Shown one piece after another: positions 6,523 to 10,884 of a stretch of DNA of 10,884 nt. The notes beneath the pieces are model-generated. The model was not told the origin of the DNA. It was given only the letters and a program-made list of their open reading frames with translations, and ran no database searches. Origin of the DNA: Clostridia bacterium (GTDB lineage: Bacteria; Bacillota; Clostridia; Christensenellales; Aristaeellaceae); assembly GCA_030526935.1 (NCBI GenBank), contig JAUNBY010000070.1, positions 1 to 10,884 of the forward strand, read 5' to 3'. The translations under genes and the position numbers were made by a program. Position 1 is the stretch's first letter; the number at the start of each line of letters is the position of its first letter.

Positions 6523-7488
6523 TCATCCGTTAGTGCGCAAGTCCGGCTTATAATCCGGAAAATACTCCCTGACGAACGGCGCGTCCACAGAAACAACCAT
6601 GCCGTCCAGTCTTTCGAATATACCCTTTCCAAAGGCGAGCTGTACGGCGTAAAGAGCCTGATAGCTTCTTCCGAAGCGCTTGTCGTCATCCTTTTTTCCA
6701 TAGCTGTTGTCGCCTAATATAGGGTAATTAGCGTAAGCCATCTGCGCCCTTATCTGGTGCGTGCGCCCGGTTACAAGTTCGCACTCGACGAGCGACAGGC
6801 CGTTTTTTGTATCGAGCGTCCTGTAGTGCGTTATGGATAGTTTTCCGCCGGGAGTGGAGATGGGGGAGACGAAGACGTGCCTCCCCGTATGAGTGAGATA
6901 GTTTCTGAACGTTCCCGCGGCGGGTCTCGGGCGTCCGTGGCAGATGCAGATATAGCGCTTTGTGATCTCTGAGTTTCTAATGGCGCGATTGACCCTGTCA
7001 AGCGCTTGTTTGGTTTTCGCCGCCATGACCAGACCTCCGGTAAACCGGTCGAGCCTGTTTAGGAGCACTGGCGCGAAATCCCCTTTCTGCGCCGACCACT
7101 CGCCCTTTTTATACAGATATGCCCTTACGTGTGTGACAAGCGTATTCACCCGCTCGTTTTCATCGGGGTGGGATATGAGTCCCGGCTTTTTATCTACGAT
7201 CAACAGATCTTCGTCCTCGTATACGACGTCTATATGCGGCTTGAAGTTTTCATAAAGTCTGTCGGGCTTTCGCAGTGACGTCTCAAAGACATCGTCTGAA
7301 ACGTACATCTCAACGACGTCGCCGGTTTTAAGCCGGTCGTCGGGCTTTCCGGGCTTTCCGTTGACCTTTATTTTTTTAAGCCTTATGTATTTTTGAACCA
7401 TGGACGCGCCAACGCCCGCGAGGGCGTTCGCCGCGTACCTGTCAAGCCTCTTTCCGTCGTCTTCGCCGCTTATAGTAAAGCTTTTCAT
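6523..7488 (-). CDS. RluA-family RNA pseudouridine synthase
   Basis: This 321-aa enzyme isomerises uridines to pseudouridine in rRNA or tRNA. An S4 RNA-binding domain occupies about residues 10-65 (GKRLDRYAANAL, VQKYIRLKKIKVNGK). The catalytic domain follows, with NRLDRFTGGL at 144-153 in which D147 is the catalytic aspartate. Other family motifs are TKRYICICHG, VECELVTGRTHQIRAQM and YPILGDNSYG. The usual HRLDR is NRLDR here, a tolerated variation. I chose the ATG at 7488 because its ATGA overlaps the kinase stop by 4 bp, AAGGGG lies just upstream and the S4 domain begins at once. A longer in-frame extension to 7719 runs inside the kinase gene and looks non-coding. It is the last gene of the two-component operon. 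The target uridine cannot be predicted. Confidence 0.93.
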   Translation of the reverse strand: MKSFTISGEDDGKRLDRYAANALAGVGASMVQKYIRLKKIKVNGKPGKPDDRLKTGDVVEMYVSDDVFETSLRKPDRLYENFKPHIDVVYEDEDLLIVDKKPGLISHPDENERVNTLVTHVRAYLYKKGEWSAQKGDFAPVLLNRLDRFTGGLVMAAKTKQALDRVNRAIRNSEITKRYICICHGRPRPAAGTFRNYLTHTGRHVFVSPISTPGGKLSITHYRTLDTKNGLSLVECELVTGRTHQIRAQMAYANYPILGDNSYGKKDDDKRFGRSYQALYAVQLAFGKGIFERLDGMVVSVDAPFVREYFPDYKPDLRTNG

Positions 7489-9791
7489 ACATACCCCTTT
7501 TTCAGAGAAAAATAGAATGTGGAACCGTATCCTACGCGCGTCTTTACGTCTATAGATCCGCCCATGAGCTCCACGACCATTTTGGCAATCGCGAGACCCA
7601 GTCCCGTTCCGCTCGTGCGCATTCGTGATCTGTCGGCCTTGTAAAACCTCTCCCATATATAGGGAAGGTCTATGGGATCTATGCCGCAACCGGTATCGCT
7701 TACGCCTATTTCGACGCAATCTCCCGCGTCTTTCGCGAACAACGTCACCTTTCCGCCCGAAGGTGTGAACGACAGGGCGTTGTCTATGAATATTATCAGT
7801 ACCTGAATTATCCGGTCCTCGTTGCCCATTACATAGTCGGTTACGTTGTCGGTTTCGAGCAACAGAGAAACGCCGGCTTTTGACGCGTGTTCGTCCATAC
7901 GACGCTTCACAGCCATGAGCAATTCGTCAGGGGGCATTGGCTCGAGTTCTATGGTAGCCCTGCCCGACTGAAGCCGGCTCAGATCAAGCATTTCGCTTAT
8001 CAGCTTCTCGAGGCGAATGGTCTCCTGGAAGATTATATTGTAGCAGTCCATCCTCTCCTTGTCAGTTTGCATGAGTCCGTCGAGAAGAGGTTCGACCATG
8101 CCGCGTATGCCGGTAAGGGGCGTCCTTAATTCATGTGAAATATTGGCGATGAAGTCTCGACGCATCTGCTCGGTCTTCTGAGCTTCCGTAACGTCCCTTA
8201 TGAGGCACACGGCGCCCATGGTATCGCCTTCTCCGTCCGTGATGGGCGAGGCGACGGCTTCTATGGCGCGGGAAGTTATGGTTGTCCACTGAGTGGATAT
8301 ATTCCCTCCCGTTTTGGCTGCGCGCGAAAGCATGTCGTGTATCGTTTCCTTAAGCTTCGCCACGTCGGGATCGGATGACGGATCATCCCAACTCTGTATT
8401 CCGAGTATATTAAGCGCCGCGGCGTTATGGTGTATGACTGATTCGTCTTCGTCTATGGCGATTATGCCTTCGCCGATGGCGGAGAGGACTTTTTCAAGCT
8501 TGCTCTTTTCGGCTTTCAGATTTCCTATGACGTCCAAAAGCCGCTGGGACAATATATCCAAAGTCGAGCCGAGCTTGCCGATCTCGCCCGTAGCGTTTAC
8601 CGCGCAACGCTCTCCGTAGTGTCCCTGAGACATCCTCTCGGCGACGAGAGACATTCTCTGTATGGGTCGAGTCAATTTACGGCTAAGGAACAGCGCTATC
8701 AGAACCGCGCACAGAAGCGTCGCCGCGCCCGCCCAAAGGATGACGTCGATTATTCTCGTTGACATCTCGTCGATCTCGCCGACAGAGCGGCAAAGTATTA
8801 TAGCCGCGACGGTCTCGCCGGATGAGGTGTCAATTATGGGCATGCCCGCAAACATCACAAGCGAATCTATGAAATGTATTCGCCTTATGTCGGTCGCGAC
8901 TTCGCCGGCCATAATCGACCTTAACAGTTCCTCGTCGAGCGTTCCGCTCAGATCAACCCTCTCGAGAGGTATCCTTTCTTCCTCAGCGTCCTCCTCGAGT
9001 TGTTCGCTGTCCTGTGCGATTTGAGGGTATTCCACCCCGCGATAGCGGTTGAGTATCCTCAAAACGTCATCTGCCCTCGGGATATTCGTCTGCCCGCCGC
9101 CGATAGCCTCGCCGTCAGCCGCTTCCTCCTGTGGCGAAGATGACTCCTCGCTCTCGGCCAAATCTGGCAGAAGTTCGCTGGAGATGGCGGGCGGCATATC
9201 GTCGGATACGAACAAATCGGATTCCGGTGGCGGGAACGCGTCCGGCACGCCGTCAAAGAGCGCAAAATCCTCATACTCTTCCGACTGGCTGGGAGGGGCG
9301 ATATTTGAATTTCCCTCGTCAGCCTCGCTACTTGCGTCGGACTGTGAACGGGAGTCCGCTTCGCCGGCTTCATCGCCGTCGGATGGCGATGTTTCGTCCG
9401 CGCCGGAAGAATTCGACTGTCCGCCCGATGAAGCGGAGCCGTTTGCATCCTCATGCTCACCTTGACGGCGTACTTTCCTCGTAGCCATGCGCCTGGCGAC
9501 CATATTGCTGTCTACGTATAATATCTGCGCGTCGCACATGGCTTCCAGTTCGAAAAGGCCCTTCTGTGTCAAAAGGCGAATTCTCCCGTCGGGACGGCTG
9601 AGCATTTGCGCTACTGTCGCGGTCTTTCCCGTAAGATCGTCGAGATTGGTTCTGGTTATGTACATCCTCATGAGCATGAGAAACAGAGAGCCAATCAAAA
9701 TCAGAACGAAAAGCGTAAGAAATACGTGGCCGGCCAGCATCTTCCCAAACAGTGTACCTTTGCGGGTATTGCCCGATTTAGTCTTACTCAT
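7485..9791 (-). CDS. PhoR-like sensor histidine kinase with acidic sensor insertion
   Basis: This 768-aa membrane-bound kinase pairs with the response regulator just upstream. In order: transmembrane helix 1 (about 21-41), an extracytoplasmic sensor (about 48-345), transmembrane helix 2 (about 347-369), HAMP (about 369-422), PAS (about 432-537), a HisKA dimerisation domain with NISHELRTPL and phospho-acceptor H553, and HATPase_c with N671 (FIDNALSF), DTGCGID (699-705) and GTGLGLAIAK (728-737). The sensor contains a low-complexity stretch, about residues 111-233 (nt 9093-9461), dominated by Ser, Asp, Glu, Gly and Ala, and a second acidic patch near 258-275. The ATG at 9791 (MSKTKSG) overlaps the regulator stop by 8 bp, with GAGG close before it; a TTG at 9800 is possible. 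The stimulus is unknown; phosphate or cell-envelope sensing would fit relatives. Confidence 0.93.
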   Translation of the reverse strand: MSKTKSGNTRKGTLFGKMLAGHVFLTLFVLILIGSLFLMLMRMYITRTNLDDLTGKTATVAQMLSRPDGRIRLLTQKGLFELEAMCDAQILYVDSNMVARRMATRKVRRQGEHEDANGSASSGGQSNSSGADETSPSDGDEAGEADSRSQSDASSEADEGNSNIAPPSQSEEYEDFALFDGVPDAFPPPESDLFVSDDMPPAISSELLPDLAESEESSSPQEEAADGEAIGGGQTNIPRADDVLRILNRYRGVEYPQIAQDSEQLEEDAEEERIPLERVDLSGTLDEELLRSIMAGEVATDIRRIHFIDSLVMFAGMPIIDTSSGETVAAIILCRSVGEIDEMSTRIIDVILWAGAATLLCAVLIALFLSRKLTRPIQRMSLVAERMSQGHYGERCAVNATGEIGKLGSTLDILSQRLLDVIGNLKAEKSKLEKVLSAIGEGIIAIDEDESVIHHNAAALNILGIQSWDDPSSDPDVAKLKETIHDMLSRAAKTGGNISTQWTTITSRAIEAVASPITDGEGDTMGAVCLIRDVTEAQKTEQMRRDFIANISHELRTPLTGIRGMVEPLLDGLMQTDKERMDCYNIIFQETIRLEKLISEMLDLSRLQSGRATIELEPMPPDELLMAVKRRMDEHASKAGVSLLLETDNVTDYVMGNEDRIIQVLIIFIDNALSFTPSGGKVTLFAKDAGDCVEIGVSDTGCGIDPIDLPYIWERFYKADRSRMRTSGTGLGLAIAKMVVELMGGSIDVKTRVGYGSTFYFSLKKGYV

Positions 9792-10488
9792 TAACCTCAA
9801 AGCGATAACCGACGCCCCAGACGGTCTTTATATCCCACTTGTTGTCGCCCGTGCAAAGCTTGGCGCGAATGCGCTTTATGTGGCTGTCAACGGCTCGGGT
9901 GTCTCCCAGAAAGTCGTAGCCCCAGATGCTTTGAAGCAGGTGCTCGCGGCTGAAGACCATTCCGGGATTGTTGGCGAGCGTCCACAGTATCTCGATCTCC
10001 TTTGGGGTACAGGGGACTATCTGCCCGTTGAGCCTTACGATGAACGCGCTCATGTCTATGTCGAGGTTGTCGGTGACGAGTCGCGTTTCGCTTCCCGATT
10101 CGTTAAGCTCGAACATTCGCCTCAATACGGCCTTTACGCGCGCCACGACCTCGCGGGGGCTGAAGGGCTTCGCGATATAATCGTCGGCGCCAAGTTCCAA
10201 GCCGAGCAATTTGTCGAATTCCTCGCCCTTCGCCGTAAGCATTATTATGGGAACGTTCGAAGTCTTGCGCAATTCGCGACATACGACCAATCCGTCCATT
10301 TTAGGCATCATTATGTCCAATAGCACAAGATCTGGTCTTGATTGCCTTACCTGTCTTATAGCCTCGTCTCCGTCGTATGCCGACATGAGCTGATAGCCCT
10401 CGCGCTTGAAATACGGGCCTAACGACTGATGAACGTTTATATCGTCGTCCGCGATGAGTATCCGGTATCCTCCGCGATTTTCCTCCAT
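9784..10488 (-). CDS. OmpR/PhoB-family response regulator
   Basis: This is a 234-aa DNA-binding response regulator. The receiver domain (about 8-125) shows the acidic pocket at D14-D15 (ADDD), phospho-acceptor D58 (LLDIMMPKMDG), T85 (MLTAKG) and K107 (YIAKPFSP). A winged-helix output domain (about 135-232) carries PCTPKEIEILWTLANNPG, FSREHLLQSIWGYDF, AVDSHIKRIRAKL and VWGVGYRFE, as in PhoB/WalR relatives. The start at 10488 is set by a strong AGGAGGGA (10494-10501) 5 nt upstream. It is the first gene of a - strand operon with the sensor kinase and the pseudouridine synthase, with overlaps at both junctions. Its regulon cannot be read from the window; the family often controls phosphate uptake or cell-wall genes and may autoregulate. 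Confidence 0.96.
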   Translation of the reverse strand: MEENRGGYRILIADDDINVHQSLGPYFKREGYQLMSAYDGDEAIRQVRQSRPDLVLLDIMMPKMDGLVVCRELRKTSNVPIIMLTAKGEEFDKLLGLELGADDYIAKPFSPREVVARVKAVLRRMFELNESGSETRLVTDNLDIDMSAFIVRLNGQIVPCTPKEIEILWTLANNPGMVFSREHLLQSIWGYDFLGDTRAVDSHIKRIRAKLCTGDNKWDIKTVWGVGYRFEVNE

Positions 10489-10512
10489 GATTATCCCTCC
10501 TAGCGAGTATAT

Positions 10513-10518
10513 ATTATC
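10513..10518 (-). promoter_or_regulatory. Candidate -10 box of the two-component operon
   Basis: The - strand reads GATAAT here within an AT-rich stretch, close to the ribosome binding site of the response regulator. The expected transcription start is near 10506, giving a very short leader. No good -35 is at standard spacing: TTGCCA at 10528-10533 is too near, and CCGACA at 10539-10544 is slightly too far. This is a tentative placement only. Confidence 0.3.
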
Positions 10519-10729
10519 ATGTTTTTATGGCAAATACTTGTCGGTATGAAGAATTAATTTATTAGAAAGCGGATTTGCAGATGTTTCCGCGTTAAAGCGG
10601 GTTGCAAAGGCGGAAAGCTGCCGCGGCGGGAAACCGATTGCTATCAGCTTTTATTGGTTTTGTTTTGGATTGTGGCGCAATAGCCACGGGAAAAACACTC
10701 CGCGCAAATCAGCGATTGACGCCGTTGAT
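10519..10729. other. Non-coding gap with repeated GCGG/CCGC hairpins
   Basis: No gene is supported here. On the + strand there are overlapping small inverted repeats: GCGGA (10569-10573) with TCCGC (10586-10590), and CCGC with GCGG around GTTAAA (10587-10600). An AAAGCTG/CAGCTTT pair also flanks a CCGCGG-containing loop near 10614-10653. Two similar segments, AAAGCGGATTTGCA and AAAGCGGGTTGCAA, lie in direct orientation. One of these structures may end the transcript of the partial gene to the right, since the first hairpin is followed on the - strand by TTTCT. Confidence 0.35.
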
Positions 10730-10884
10730 TCATTCGGTCGGAACCATAACTCGCACATGATAGTATTTTCCGTATTTGTCCTCGTCAATTCCCCGCACGC
10801 CACAAAGCCAACTGCCCGCAGGTTTTTTGTTCGTCTTTGCCAAATAATCGAGCGCCGGGTTAAAATCGCTGACAACGGGGTGAA
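10730..10884 (-). CDS. 3' end of an unrecognised gene
   Basis: A - strand frame is open from the window edge (first full codon at 10882-10880) to a TGA at 10730-10732, giving 50 residues. The text reads like a real C-terminus: SDFNPALDYLAK, then PAGSWLCGVRGIDED and KYGKYYHVRVMVPTE, with balanced composition and alternating beta-like residues. It has no start inside the window and so would be missed by a start-to-stop search. The 74-codon ORF overlapping it in another - strand frame (10651-10875) is much less protein-like (Arg- and Thr-rich, odd codons). I do not recognise the family. The gene has the same orientation as the two-component operon and ends about 240 bp upstream of it. Confidence 0.6.
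   Translation of the reverse strand, partial: HPVVSDFNPALDYLAKTNKKPAGSWLCGVRGIDEDKYGKYYHVRVMVPTE

Noticed and set aside
7489..7719. N-terminal extension of the pseudouridine synthase frame into the kinase gene
   Set aside because: The text is Arg-rich and unstructured, lies entirely inside the kinase gene, and the S4 domain starts right after the ATG at 7488.
9049..9465. + strand Ser-rich open frame of 138 codons opposite the acidic kinase insertion
   Set aside because: Low-complexity mirror of the Ser/Asp/Glu stretch; no start signal.
9487..10323. + strand open frame of 278 codons opposite the kinase and response regulator
   Set aside because: It spans the junction of two well-identified - strand genes and has no domain-like content.
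10651..10875. 74-codon - strand ORF near the right edge
   Set aside because: Another - strand frame through the same bases gives a more natural protein ending at 10730; this one is probably its shadow.

Overview
The window looks like a chromosomal segment of an anaerobic Bacillota, most likely a Clostridia-type gut bacterium. This is inferred from the short SerA with a C-terminal ACT domain, the HisJ/HisK-type PHP phosphatase, the PhoB/PhoR-like two-component pair, AGGAGG-type ribosome binding sites and a Tat-exported flavinylated reductase. No rRNA, tRNA, CRISPR array, insertion sequence or phage gene was seen.

Left part (1-2813, + strand): a tightly overlapping serine-biosynthesis operon. 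It holds the 3' part of serC (phosphoserine aminotransferase), serA (3-phosphoglycerate dehydrogenase) and a PHP-family phosphatase annotated by homology as histidinol-phosphatase. The phosphatase sits where a phosphoserine phosphatase would complete the pathway. A 17-bp hairpin lies between this operon and the convergent LysR gene.

Middle part (2958-6314, - strand): a LysR-type regulator and, upstream of it in the same orientation, a 663-aa Tat-exported FAD/FMN flavoprotein of the fumarate-reductase/ketosteroid-dehydrogenase superfamily. The flavoprotein has its own strong promoter with a 34-bp near-perfect palindrome abutting the -35 box, and its own Rho-independent terminator. The gap between the two genes holds a perfect TGTGA-N6-TCACA palindrome and a 70-codon ORF with a signal-peptide-like start. 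By alignment from memory, the two arginines that bind and protonate fumarate in this family are tyrosines here, so the substrate is probably not fumarate. No cytochrome, apbE or other electron-transfer partner is in the window.

Right part (6523-10488, - strand): a three-gene operon with stop/start overlaps. It encodes an OmpR/PhoB-type response regulator, a PhoR-like PAS/HAMP histidine kinase with a very acidic low-complexity insertion in its extracytoplasmic sensor, and an RluA-family pseudouridine synthase. At the right edge is the 3' end of an unrecognised - strand gene in a frame that has no start codon inside the window.

The best candidates for something new are the reductase of unknown substrate with its palindromic operator, the PHP phosphatase as a possible phosphoserine phosphatase, and the acidic sensor insertion. 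I saw no obviously unprecedented multi-gene system.
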